From Paraburkholderia franconis (GTDB lineage Bacteria; Pseudomonadota; Gammaproteobacteria; Burkholderiales; Burkholderiaceae): 64,000 bases of DNA. Under the pieces are notes generated by a model. That model made no database searches. It was not told the DNA's origin and saw nothing but the letters and a program-made list of their open reading frames with translations. Below, piece by piece: positions 10,428 through 19,262 of this stretch (positions within the stretch are counted from its first letter, which is position 1; every line of letters starts with the position of its first letter). The position numbers and the translations under genes are program-made. The stretch lies in assembly GCF_009362735.1 (NCBI RefSeq), contig NZ_WHNP01000006.1, positions 124,001 through 188,000 of the forward strand, in the 5' to 3' direction.

Positions 10428-10746
10428 AGCGTGCTTGGGGACGGTCCTGACTTGAGCCGACGGCTGCGGAAGACTTACCGGCCGTCGCAATAGATTGTTT
10501 CCTGAACGGTCGATTATACGGGATCGGCGCCCCCACGCGACGCCGCGGCGCGGCTTGCGCCCGGCATTGGCCATACGGCCAGGTTTTCGACAAGGAAGCG
10601 CCCGAAGGCGGGCCTGGGCGGTCATTCGTCCTATGCCGTCAGGCCGAATGGGCGAGGCGCGTCCGATCGCTTAAGATGCACCACATTGATCGAATCGGGC
10701 GGCGCCCGCACGGCGCGCCTCATCACATGGGAGACAGAGACACAAC
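10428..10746. other. Divergent intergenic region, alaS and CoA transferase
   Basis: A 319-base gap with no convincing gene. It holds a TATAAT hexamer for alaS (minus strand, 10513-10518) without a clear -35 box. GGGAG at 10729-10733 is the likely ribosome binding site for the rightward CoA transferase. Nothing else recognised. Confidence 0.6.
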
Positions 10747-11967
10747 ATGGGCGCACTCAGTCATATCCGCGTGCTGGACCTTACCCGCGTGCTTGCCGGT
10801 CCGTGGTGCGCGCAAACCCTCGCCGACTTCGGCGCCGACGTGATCAAGGTCGAGCGGCCGGGAGCCGGCGACGACACGCGCCATTGGGGGCCGCCGTACC
10901 TGAAGACGCCGGACGGCGCCGACACGCGCGAGGCGGCCTACTACCTCGCGGCGAACCGCAACAAGCGCTCGGTGACGATCGACATCTCGACGCCGGAAGG
11001 GCAAAAGATCGTCCGCGAGTTGGCCGCGCAAAGCGACGTCGTGCTCGAGAATTACAAGGTCGGACAGTTGAAGAAGTACGGGCTCGACTACGAGTCGCTG
11101 AAGGCCGTGAAGCAGGACATCATCTACTGCTCGGTGACGGGCTTCGGGCAGACGGGTCCGTACGCGCAGCGCGCGGGTTACGACTTCATCATCCAGGGCA
11201 TCGGCGGCTTCATGAGCATCACGGGCGAGCGCGACGGCCAGCCGGGCGGCGGCCCGCAAAAGGCGGGCGTCGCCATCGCGGACCTGATGACGGGCATGTA
11301 CTCGAGCGTCGCCGTGCTGACGGCCCTCGCGCATCGCGAGCGAACGGGCGAAGGCCAGTACATCGACATGGCGCTGCTCGATGTTCAGGTCGCGATGCTC
11401 GCCAACATGAACTCGAATTTCCTCGCGAGCGGCAAGCCGCCCGTGCGCTGGGGCAACGCACATCCGAACATCGTCCCGTATCAGACGTTCCAGACGAGCG
11501 ATAGCTGGATCATCGTCGCGGTCGGCAACGACGGACAGTTCCGCAAGTTCGTCGAAGCGGGCAATCGCGCCGATCTCGCCGACGACGACCGCTTCGCGAC
11601 GAACCCCGCGCGCGTGCGCAACCGCGAGATTCTGGTGCCGATACTCGCGGAGATGGTCCGCACGCGCAGCAAGCACGAATGGATCGACGCGCTCGAAGCG
11701 GCGGGCGTGCCGTGCGGCCCGATCAACGATCTGGGCGAAGTGTTCGAGAATGAGCAGGTGGTCGCGCGCGGGATGCAGGTGCAACTGCCGCATCCGTCGG
11801 GCGGCACGGTGAAGCTGGTGCGCAATCCGATCCGGATGAGCGCGACGCCACCCGAAGCGCAAGCCCATCCGCCGACGCTCGGAGAACACACGGAGGCCAT
11901 CCTGCGCGACGTGCTCGGCTACGACGATGCGCGCATCGAGGCGCTGCGGGATCAGTCGGTGATCTGA
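10747..11967 (+). CDS. CaiB/BaiF (class III) CoA transferase
   Basis: A 406-residue family III CoA transferase, the fold of formyl-CoA and succinyl-CoA:carboxylate transferases. The N-terminal GALSHIRVLDLTRVLAGPWC and the catalytic aspartate (Asp179 in AGVAIADLMTG, equivalent to Asp169 of formyl-CoA transferase) are present. It would move CoA between an acyl-CoA donor and a free carboxylic acid in the cytoplasm. No partner enzyme such as an acyl-CoA dehydrogenase is adjacent, so the substrate is open; glutarate and succinate type activities are common in relatives. Confidence 0.9.
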   Translation: MGALSHIRVLDLTRVLAGPWCAQTLADFGADVIKVERPGAGDDTRHWGPPYLKTPDGADTREAAYYLAANRNKRSVTIDISTPEGQKIVRELAAQSDVVLENYKVGQLKKYGLDYESLKAVKQDIIYCSVTGFGQTGPYAQRAGYDFIIQGIGGFMSITGERDGQPGGGPQKAGVAIADLMTGMYSSVAVLTALAHRERTGEGQYIDMALLDVQVAMLANMNSNFLASGKPPVRWGNAHPNIVPYQTFQTSDSWIIVAVGNDGQFRKFVEAGNRADLADDDRFATNPARVRNREILVPILAEMVRTRSKHEWIDALEAAGVPCGPINDLGEVFENEQVVARGMQVQLPHPSGGTVKLVRNPIRMSATPPEAQAHPPTLGEHTEAILRDVLGYDDARIEALRDQSVI

Positions 11968-12112
11968 CGGGGCGCCGGCGCGCGCGGAAGATGGCGTGGC
12001 AGACGGACGCCGCCGCGCGGCGCCACGCCTCAAACCATCGACACACAGGCGCAACGCGTCATGCGATCGCCGCATTCGATGCAGGTTGGCGCAAAAACCT
12101 CCGGCATCGATT

Positions 12113-12664
12113 TCAAGCCATCGACGCGAGCCAGCGCTGCCCTTCTTTCCAGTCGCCGAGCCCGCTGTCGGCATTGATGTGGCCGCGCGGGCCGATGCTC
12201 TCCCAGCCGCTGCCCCATGCCGCCGCGCAAGCCTGCGAGAACGCCACGCCACCGTACGGATCATCGGTGCTGGCGACGACGATCGATCCGAACGGAAGCC
12301 TATCCTGCGGCACGGCGCCGAAGCCGCTTGCATCGGCGGGAAATTCAGGCCCAGCCGGATCGGGCACCGCGACGAGCAGCGCGCCCGCCACTTTCGCCAG
12401 CGCATCGTTCGACGCATGGCGCGCCGCCCAGAACGCCACCGTCAGGCAACCGAGGCTATGCGCGGCAAAGAGAACGGGCCCCTTCGACGCTGCAACCGTC
12501 GCATTGAGCGTCTCGCACCATTCGTCGCAAACGGGATGGTCCCAGTCGCGCATCGGCACGCGGACAAAACTCGGATACCGCGCTTCCCAGCGCGTCTGCC
12601 AATGCCCGTCGCCGGAATTCATATAACCCGGCAACACGATCACGTTCTGCTGCTCCAGCGCCAT
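12113..12664 (-). CDS. RBBP9/YdeN-type alpha/beta hydrolase
   Basis: A 183-residue small serine hydrolase of the RBBP9/YdeN family. The nucleophile is Ser70 in AAHSLG, the family GYMNSGDGHW motif is near the start, and the likely acid and base lie in ASTDDPYGG and PRGHINADSGLGDW. The start at 12664 (MALEQQNVIV) fits family length. It is convergent with the CoA transferase and 53 bases downstream of ggt. The substrate is unknown. Confidence 0.88.
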   Translation of the reverse strand: MALEQQNVIVLPGYMNSGDGHWQTRWEARYPSFVRVPMRDWDHPVCDEWCETLNATVAASKGPVLFAAHSLGCLTVAFWAARHASNDALAKVAGALLVAVPDPAGPEFPADASGFGAVPQDRLPFGSIVVASTDDPYGGVAFSQACAAAWGSGWESIGPRGHINADSGLGDWKEGQRWLASMA

Positions 12665-12717
12665 ACCTTTCCCCGTTATTCGTTTCGTTGTCGACAGGCG
12701 GCAGCGCGCCGCCTGTG

Positions 12718-14571
12718 CTATTGAATCACACGGCCCACGCCCGCGCCGCGCGGATCGGCGGCCGGCTGCGGCGTCGTGCCGTCGATGCGGATCATCTGCA
12801 CGTCGCCGTTGAACGTCTGGCCCTGCAGCGTGTAGCCGCGCGCCTTCAGCTGCGCGGCGAGATCGCCGTCGATGGGGTGATACGGCTCGTAGAAGATCGT
12901 CTTCTGCGGCAGCAGCTGATGATGAAAGCGCATCGCGGCGAGCGCATCGGCGGGCGGCATATTGAAGTCGTACAGGTTCGTCATCACCTGGAAGATCGTC
13001 GTGAAGATACGCGAGGCGCCCGGCGTGCCGATCACGAGCGACACCTTGCCGTCCTTGAGCAGGATGGTCGGCGTCATCGACGACAGCGGCCGGCGGTTCG
13101 GTGCGATCGTGTTGACGTCGCCGCTCGTCACGCCCGACTGGTTCGGCACGCCCGCCTTCACTTCGAAGTCGTCCATCTCGTCGTTCAGCACGAAGCCGCC
13201 GCCGTCCACCACCACACCCGAGCCGAACGGCCCGTTCAGCGTGTATGTGTTCGAGACGGCGTTGCCCCACTTGTCGACGACGGAGAAGTGAGTCGTCTGC
13301 GCCTTCTCCGGCATCGAGTCGCCGAGGCCGGGCTTGACAGGCGCGGCGCCCAGCACTTCGTCGGGCGTGATGTCTTCGACGCGCTTAGCCAGATAGGCGT
13401 CGTCGATCAGCCTGTCGACGGGCACGCGATACGAATCGGGATCGCCCATGTACTGCTGGCGATCGGCGAACACGCGGTCTTCGATCTGCGCGATCAGATG
13501 GATGTACGGCTCCGAGTTGAGCGCAAGCCCGTCGAACTGCGGCTTCAGGTCCGCCTTCATCTTGAGCATCTGGATCAGCCCGACGCCGCCCGAGCTGGGC
13601 GGCGGCGCGGTGACGACCCGGTAGCCGTTCCAGTCGGCCGCGAGCGGCTGACGCCAGACGGCCTTGTACTGCACGAGGTCCGTCTTCGAGATCAGGCCGT
13701 GTCCGTACATCTGCTTCGCGATCAGGTCGGCCGTCTGTCCTTCGTAGAATTCACGGCCGCCGTCGGAAGCGATCCGCGACAGCGTCTGCGCGAGTTCGGG
13801 CTGGCGGAACACGACGCCTGTTTTCAGGTTCGAGAAGTAGGCGTCGAAATTGGTCTTGCCGGCGAACCCCTTCGCGGCAAGATCGCGGCGCTGCTGCAGC
13901 CACGCATCGACGGTGAAGCCGTCGGTCGCGTACTTGATCGCGGGCGCGAGCACCTGCTTCCATTTCAGCTTGCCGAAGCGCTTCTGCGCCTCCCACATGC
14001 CGGCCACGGTGCCCGGCACCGCCACCGCACGATGCCCGACGAGGCTCAGACCCGGGATCACATTGCCCTTCTCATCGAGATACATGTCGCGTGTCGCGCG
14101 CTGCGGCGCTGTCTCGCGGTAGTCGAGAAAGTACGGTTTGCCGTCCACGTACAGCGTCATGAACCCGCCACCGCCGATGTTCCCCGCGTCCGGATACGTG
14201 ACGGCGAGCGTGAACGCGATCGCGACGGCCGCATCGACGGCATTACCGCCCGCCGCGAAAATCTGCTGCGCGGTATCGGCGGCATAGCGGTCGGGCACGG
14301 CGACGGCCGACGCGTCGAGCGCAGCCTTCGGTTGCGGCGTCTTTGCATCGGCGGCGGGCGCGGCGACGAAGCCGGCTGTCAGCACAGCCGTCAGCGACAG
14401 GGCCGTCGCGACACTCGCAGCACGTGCCAGACGCGCGGAGCGCCGGATCACGTTCGAGCAGGTGTCGGCACAGGTCCGGGCACCAGCATCGGTGCGGCTG
14501 CAGGCGCGGTTATCGCCGCGGTCATCGGCATCAGAAAGCGCGCGAAATGCGCGCAGCGTCGGAAAAGACAT
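12718..14571 (-). CDS. ggt: Gamma-glutamyltransferase (glutathione hydrolase)
   Basis: About 617 residues. Family knowledge: periplasmic Ntn-hydrolase that self-cleaves into two subunits and removes the gamma-glutamyl group of glutathione. The new N-terminus would be the threonine of TTHFSVVDKWGNAVSNT, followed by NGPFGSGVVVDGGGFVLNDEM, and the large subunit has GGNAVDAAVA and GGGGFM. A signal peptide (RRSARLARAASVATALSL, then ADA) begins about 40 codons after the ATG at 14571. That ATG has a GGAG eight bases upstream, but a GTG at 14451 would put the signal peptide at the very N-terminus. The start is unresolved. Confidence 0.9.
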   Translation of the reverse strand: MSFPTLRAFRALSDADDRGDNRACSRTDAGARTCADTCSNVIRRSARLARAASVATALSLTAVLTAGFVAAPAADAKTPQPKAALDASAVAVPDRYAADTAQQIFAAGGNAVDAAVAIAFTLAVTYPDAGNIGGGGFMTLYVDGKPYFLDYRETAPQRATRDMYLDEKGNVIPGLSLVGHRAVAVPGTVAGMWEAQKRFGKLKWKQVLAPAIKYATDGFTVDAWLQQRRDLAAKGFAGKTNFDAYFSNLKTGVVFRQPELAQTLSRIASDGGREFYEGQTADLIAKQMYGHGLISKTDLVQYKAVWRQPLAADWNGYRVVTAPPPSSGGVGLIQMLKMKADLKPQFDGLALNSEPYIHLIAQIEDRVFADRQQYMGDPDSYRVPVDRLIDDAYLAKRVEDITPDEVLGAAPVKPGLGDSMPEKAQTTHFSVVDKWGNAVSNTYTLNGPFGSGVVVDGGGFVLNDEMDDFEVKAGVPNQSGVTSGDVNTIAPNRRPLSSMTPTILLKDGKVSLVIGTPGASRIFTTIFQVMTNLYDFNMPPADALAAMRFHHQLLPQKTIFYEPYHPIDGDLAAQLKARGYTLQGQTFNGDVQMIRIDGTTPQPAADPRGAGVGRVIQ

Positions 14572-15021
14572 CCGAGAAACTCCGGGATCGGTGGACCTGT
14601 CGCCCGCGTGCGCAACGGCAGAGGCTTCTTCAAGGCTCAAGGCGAGGACAGATCGCGTCATGCGGCTGGCCAGCCGCCGCGTCACCCGGGCGAAGCACGC
14701 CCGGGCCCAGGACAGAATAACGGAAACGCGGCGCCGGCCGGAAAGACGGCGCCCAGCGCGAGGGCCACGCGAATCAGTTCGTATCGCGCGGCCGGCACGC
14801 AATAGCGCGCGTCGCATGCTAAGCGCCCGCCGCCGTTCGCGCCAACGCGATTTACCTCCTGTTACAGCGCCCGTTACGCCCCCAAAAGCGCCGATCCCGC
14901 GCCGATGTGGACCGCGCGCCGCACCACGCAAGCCTAAAGACTGTCGTCGAATGTGTCGTCAGGTAGAATTGACAGACCTACGGACGCATATAGTGTCCAC
15001 GACCGACTTTCTCCTTCTCGC
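14572..15021. other. Divergent intergenic region, ggt and glnS
   Basis: A 450-base gap. The frame of ggt stays open on the minus strand up to 14931, but the reading is arginine-rich and not protein-like. A TAGAAT sequence with a weak -35 about 17 bases upstream, near 14941-14970, may be the glnS promoter. No gene recognised. Confidence 0.5.
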
Positions 15022-16743
15022 ATGAACAACGAACGCAAAGACGCCGAGCGCAACGACGCGCCGGTTTCCAACTTCATCCGCAACATCATCGACGACGACA
15101 ACCGCTCCGGAAAGTGGGGCCAGCAGGTGGAAACGCGCTTCCCACCGGAGCCGAACGGCTATCTGCACATCGGCCATGCGAAGAGCATCTGCCTGAACTT
15201 CGGCATCGCGCAAAGCTACGGCGGCGTCTGCCATCTGCGCTTCGACGACACCAACCCCGAAAAGGAAAGCTTCGAGTACGTCGAGTCGATCATCGACGCC
15301 GTGAAGTGGCTCGGCTTCGAATGGAACAAGGAAGGCAACGAGCACCTCTACTTCGCGAGCGACTACTACGACAAGCTCTACGAGTTCGCCGAACTGCTGA
15401 TCACGCGCGGCAAGGCATATGTCGACAGCCAGACGGCGGAAGAGATGCGCCTGAACCGCGGCTCCGCGACGGAAGTCGGCAAGCCGTCGCCGTTCCGCGA
15501 GCGCAGCGTCGAAGAAAACCTCGACCTGTTCCGCCGCATGAAGGCGGGCGAGTTCAAGGAAGGCGAGCACGTGCTGCGCGCGAAGATCGACATGTCGTCG
15601 CCGAACTTCAACATGCGCGACCCGGTGATCTACCGCATCCGCTTCGCGCATCACTACCGGACAGGCGACAAGTGGTGCGTGTACCCGATGTACGACTACA
15701 CGCACTGCATCTCGGACGCGCTCGAAAACATCACGCATTCGCTGTGCACGCTCGAGTTCGAAGATCACCGGCCGCTGTACGACTGGATCCTCAACGAACT
15801 CGCCGACGCCGGCATCTTCACGCGTCCGCTGCCGCAGCAAATCGAGTTCTCGCGTCTGAACCTCACATACGCGATCACGAGCAAGCGCAAGCTGCTGCAA
15901 CTCGTCAACGAAGGCCATGTCGACGGCTGGGACGACCCGCGCATGCCGACCATTGTCGGCGTGCGCCGGCGCGGCTTCACGCCGGACAGCATCAAGCTGT
16001 TCTGCGAGCGCATCGGCATCACGAAGGTCGACTCGTGGATCGACATGAGCGTGTTCGAAGGCGCGCTGCGCGACGATCTCGACGAAAAGGCGCCGCGCGC
16101 GACCTGCGTGCTCGATCCGCTCAAGCTGATCATCGACAACTATCCGGAAGGCCAGACGGAAGCGTGCAGCGCGCCCGTCCATCCGCATCATCCCGATCGC
16201 GGCGTGCGCACGTTCCCGTTCTCGCGCGAACTGTGGATCGAGCGCGAAGACTTCAACGAGGCCGCGCCGAAGGGCTATTTCCGCCTGTTCCCGGGCAACC
16301 GCGTGCGGCTGAAGTACGGCTATGTCGTCGAATGCACGGGCGCGGACAAGGACGAGCACGGCAACGTCGTCGCCGTGCACTGCAACTACTTCCCGGACAG
16401 CCGCTCGGGCACGGAAGGCGCGAACAACTACAAGGTCAAGGGCAACATCCACTGGATCAGCGCAAGCGAGGCCGTGCCCGTCGAAGTGCGCGTCTACGAT
16501 CGCCTCTTCAAGGAAGCGCAGCCCGACGCGGGCGGACGCGATTTTCTCGAAGCGCTCAACCCGGATTCGAAGCGGATCGTCAATGCGTACGTCGAGCCGG
16601 GTCTGCGCGACGTCGAGCCGGAGCAGCGCTATCAGTTCGAGCGTCACGGCTACTTCGTCGCGGACCGCTACGACACGAAACCGGGCAAACCCGTATTCAA
16701 TCGCATCGTCAGTCTGCGCGACAGTTGGGGAAAGCCGGCGTAA
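15022..16743 (+). CDS. glnS: Glutaminyl-tRNA synthetase
   Basis: A 573-residue class I synthetase that charges tRNA-Gln in the cytoplasm. The HIGH motif is at residues 49-52 (GYLHIGHAKS) and the KMSKS-type loop is ITSKRKL at 285-291, as usual for GlnRS. The C-terminal anticodon-binding beta barrels are intact (GYVVECTGADKDEHGN, then ERHGYFVAD). The ATG at 15022 gives the normal N-terminus; a frame extension to 14953 is ignored. It has no operon partner. Confidence 0.97.
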   Translation: MNNERKDAERNDAPVSNFIRNIIDDDNRSGKWGQQVETRFPPEPNGYLHIGHAKSICLNFGIAQSYGGVCHLRFDDTNPEKESFEYVESIIDAVKWLGFEWNKEGNEHLYFASDYYDKLYEFAELLITRGKAYVDSQTAEEMRLNRGSATEVGKPSPFRERSVEENLDLFRRMKAGEFKEGEHVLRAKIDMSSPNFNMRDPVIYRIRFAHHYRTGDKWCVYPMYDYTHCISDALENITHSLCTLEFEDHRPLYDWILNELADAGIFTRPLPQQIEFSRLNLTYAITSKRKLLQLVNEGHVDGWDDPRMPTIVGVRRRGFTPDSIKLFCERIGITKVDSWIDMSVFEGALRDDLDEKAPRATCVLDPLKLIIDNYPEGQTEACSAPVHPHHPDRGVRTFPFSRELWIEREDFNEAAPKGYFRLFPGNRVRLKYGYVVECTGADKDEHGNVVAVHCNYFPDSRSGTEGANNYKVKGNIHWISASEAVPVEVRVYDRLFKEAQPDAGGRDFLEALNPDSKRIVNAYVEPGLRDVEPEQRYQFERHGYFVADRYDTKPGKPVFNRIVSLRDSWGKPA

Positions 16744-16904
16744 GCCATATGTTTGGCGCGCGTCGCGTGTATCGATGATCCGGCACGGTCCGGCGTGCTG
16801 CGCGCAACAACGCGCAAGCATGCCGGCAAGCTGACGTCACGCGCGAACACACGCGGCGGCCGTCACGTTGCAGCCGGGTGATCGCCGCCGGCCCAGGGGG
16901 AACG

Positions 16905-17819
16905 ATGAAGGTTGCAATCAAGAAAAAACTGGTGGCGATCGGGACCGTGGCAGCCATGGCGCTGGCGTCGCTCGCACCGCCAGCGCACGCCGACGAACTC
17001 ACGGGCACGCTCAAGAAGATTCACGACGACGGCACGATCGTGCTCGGCGTGCGCGAAGCGTCGATCCCGTTCTCCTATGCGAACGGCGACCGCACGATCG
17101 GCTACTCGCAGACGATCGCGCTCGCCATCGTCGATGAAATCAGGAAGACGCTCGGCATGCCGAACCTGCGCGTGCGCGAAGTGACGATCACGTCGGCGAA
17201 CCGCTTTCTGATGCTGGTCAACAATCAGATCGACCTCGAATGCGGCTCGACCACGCACACGCGCGAGCGCGAAAACGTCGCGGCGTTTTCGAACAGCTTC
17301 TTTCAGTACGCGGTGCGGATGATCGCGCGCAGGAACGCGGGCATCACCGATTTCGCCGATCTCGCGGGCAAGCCCGTCGTCACCACGGCGGGCACGTCGG
17401 ACGAACGCCTCGTGCGTCAGCTGAACAGCGACAAGCAGTTGAACATGCGCATCGCGAGCGTGAAGGATCATTCGGACGCGTTCGCCGCCGTGAAGGCCGA
17501 CCGCGCGGTCGCGTTCGTGATGGACGAGCCGATCCTCTATGGCTTTCGCGCCACCGACCCGCGCCCCGACGACTTCGTCGTGACGGGCACGCCGCTCGGC
17601 TACGAAAGCTACGCATGCATGTTCCGCAAGGGCGACGAGCCGTTCCGCGAGCTGGTGAACCGCGTGATCGCGAAGATGCAGACGTCGGGCGAGGCCGAGC
17701 GCCTCTACAACGTCTGGTTCACGCAGCCGATTCCGCCGCACGGCATCAATCTCAACTATCCGCTGTCGGCGGAAATGCGCACGCTGTTCGCGCATCCGAA
17801 CGACAAGGCGCTCGATTGA
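16905..17819 (+). CDS. Glutamate/aspartate-type ABC transporter periplasmic binding protein (GltI-like), orphan
   Basis: A 304-residue type 2 periplasmic binding protein (SBP_bac_3). It has a signal peptide at residues 1-30 ending ahead of DELTGTLKKIHDDGTIVLGV, and the ligand-pocket region ECGSTTHTRERE typical of GltI/AatJ. The start at 16905 has AGGGGG four bases upstream. No permease or ATPase gene is adjacent, so it must work with a transporter encoded elsewhere or with a sensor. It follows glnS by 161 bases. Confidence 0.87.
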   Translation: MKVAIKKKLVAIGTVAAMALASLAPPAHADELTGTLKKIHDDGTIVLGVREASIPFSYANGDRTIGYSQTIALAIVDEIRKTLGMPNLRVREVTITSANRFLMLVNNQIDLECGSTTHTRERENVAAFSNSFFQYAVRMIARRNAGITDFADLAGKPVVTTAGTSDERLVRQLNSDKQLNMRIASVKDHSDAFAAVKADRAVAFVMDEPILYGFRATDPRPDDFVVTGTPLGYESYACMFRKGDEPFRELVNRVIAKMQTSGEAERLYNVWFTQPIPPHGINLNYPLSAEMRTLFAHPNDKALD

Positions 17820-17871
17820 TGCGCTTTTGCGTGAAATGACTGGCGTGCGTTACGCCACAGTTACGACACGG

Positions 17872-18351
17872 TTATGGCGCGTCGAGTGTCCGGTGCAGCT
17901 CGGCGAGCGATAGCGTCGTCTGAAAGAGCCGCGTGAGACTGCGGCTCGCGTAGTGCTCGACTTCATCGGGCGCGCACCAGCGGAACGCGTCCATCTCGGG
18001 AATCATCGTGCCGTCGAAGCGGCGCGGAAACATTGACGTGCACGTGCAACGCGTGAGGTCGAGCTCGTCGGCGCGGGCACGCGCGGCGAACAGATGCAGA
18101 TCCTTGTCGCGCCGGTAGACGAAAAGGCCGAGATCCTTCAGACGCCCGGCCGCCACGACGATGCCCGTCTCCTCCTCCAGTTCGCGCAGCGCGGCGACGT
18201 GCGGCGCTTCGCCCTCTTCGCCCTGGCCTTTCGGAATGTCCCAGTGACTGGTGTCGGTGGCGTGCGCCAGCAGCACTCGACCGTCCGGGTCGAGCAGCAC
18301 GACGCCACAGGAAACAGTGCGCGCGCTCAATGCTTCTTCTGCAGCACCCAC
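17872..18351 (-). CDS. Nudix hydrolase
   Basis: About 159 residues with a perfect Nudix box: G-x5-E-x7-REL-x-EE-x-GI, from GQGEEGE to LRELEEETGIV. It would hydrolyse a nucleoside diphosphate linked to another group. The sequence YRRDKDLHLFAARA resembles the diadenosine polyphosphate or RppH side of the family, but the substrate cannot be assigned. The 5' end overlaps the gene for the small exported protein. The start may be the GTG at 18351 or a TTG at 18331, where TTGA overlaps that gene's stop and AGAAG lies just upstream. Confidence 0.85.
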   Translation of the reverse strand: MGAAEEALSARTVSCGVVLLDPDGRVLLAHATDTSHWDIPKGQGEEGEAPHVAALRELEEETGIVVAAGRLKDLGLFVYRRDKDLHLFAARARADELDLTRCTCTSMFPRRFDGTMIPEMDAFRWCAPDEVEHYASRSLTRLFQTTLSLAELHRTLDAP

Positions 18352-18716
18352 GAGCCGCTGCCTTCGCGGCAGTACTGCGGGTTCAGGTTCATCGACTGCC
18401 CTTTCGCGCTCAAGACGACGCGCAGCGAACGGCAGGTGCGGTCGCCCGTCTTCGACGTGGCGTCGGGTGTGATCTGCGCGTCGATCTTCGTGCTGTTGCG
18501 CAGGCCGTCGTTGTTCCAGGCGGCCGTTTCGCTGTCCTGCTTCTTGTTGAGCGCGTCGATGGCGGCCGCTCTCAACGAGTCGATATCGGCCTGCTTCATG
18601 TACGACATCGGCGTGTCGTTCAGAAAACCAAGATTGGCAGCGTGCGCACCGATTGCGCTCGCGAGTAGCAGCCCGCCCAAGGTGAATTGAAACGCGGCTC
18701 GGGTTCGCATCGACAT
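18327..18716 (-). CDS. Small exported protein, RT0821/Lpp0805-like surface domain
   Basis: A 129-residue protein with a signal peptide (MSMRTRAAFQFTLGGLLLAS, cut after AHA). The C-terminal half has AAWNNDGLRN, then a TCRSLRVVL segment and a CREGSGSWVLQ ending. That pattern resembles the RT0821/Lpp0805 or 17-kDa antigen type outer-surface domain. The resemblance is my reading and is not a confirmed match. The start has GGAG nine to ten bases upstream. Its stop lies inside the Nudix gene, so the two are probably co-translated. Confidence 0.75.
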   Translation of the reverse strand: MSMRTRAAFQFTLGGLLLASAIGAHAANLGFLNDTPMSYMKQADIDSLRAAAIDALNKKQDSETAAWNNDGLRNSTKIDAQITPDATSKTGDRTCRSLRVVLSAKGQSMNLNPQYCREGSGSWVLQKKH

Positions 18717-19031
18717 GAAGAGTCTCCGGGGAAATCGGGTTCGGCAGGATTGGCGGCCATGCCTATCGGCGCGCGATCTGGACCTCAAAAGGATAGCACG
18801 CGGATAGCACGCCGCCGACGCGCATGCCACGTTTGGACGTCCGTCTGCCGATCTGGTCGAGCTTCGCGCGCAAGCGATAACGAGATGGCGTTTTCGGCGC
18901 CGCGCCTATGCCAGTCAACGTCTTGAACGCAATTTTAGGACACGTCTCATTGGCGCTTGAGCAGGCGATCCCTAACATGAGCCGCGGCAAATCCCGCAGC
19001 CGTTTCCGCTTACGCATCGAGGCTCACGCTC
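18717..19031. other. Divergent intergenic region
   Basis: A 315-base gap between the small exported protein and the 76-residue membrane protein. It should contain both promoters, but I see no box pair good enough to report. Confidence 0.5.
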
Positions 19032-19262
19032 ATGGACCTCTTGTTCGCTCTCCAGTTTTTTGCCGCGATGCTGACGCTGATCTGCATCGCGCTCGGCATC
19101 ATCGTGATGCGCATCGATCCCGCGCCGATGCCGACCGTCGTGCGCATCCACGGCATGCGCCGCAGCAAGTGGCCGTGCGTGGTGACGCGAGCGGGCCTCG
19201 TGTGTCTGCTCGCGTCGTTCGCGCTGCTGGTCGCCGGCTGCTATTTGCTGCTGACGATATGA
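19032..19262 (+). CDS. Small two-helix inner-membrane protein, unknown function
   Basis: 76 residues with a hydrophobic segment at 4-26, a basic middle (RIHGMRRSKWPCVVTRAG) and a second hydrophobic segment at 54-75. I do not recognise a family. The last 22 bases overlap the 3' end of the convergent cytochrome c peroxidase gene. Codon use looks like the neighbours. Confidence 0.65.
   Translation: MDLLFALQFFAAMLTLICIALGIIVMRIDPAPMPTVVRIHGMRRSKWPCVVTRAGLVCLLASFALLVAGCYLLLTI

Noticed and set aside
7797..10493. 898-residue open frame on the plus strand opposite alaS
   Set aside because: It is the mirror of a GC-rich gene; composition is His/Arg/Ala-rich and alaS on the other strand is complete and conserved.
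14448..14633. 61-residue minus frame over the ggt 5' end with a lipoprotein-like look
   Set aside because: It overlaps the ggt start region in another frame and has no lipobox or ribosome binding site.
12688..14805. 705-residue open frame on the plus strand opposite ggt
   Set aside because: Arginine- and histidine-rich antisense reading of ggt without a ribosome binding site or recognisable motif.
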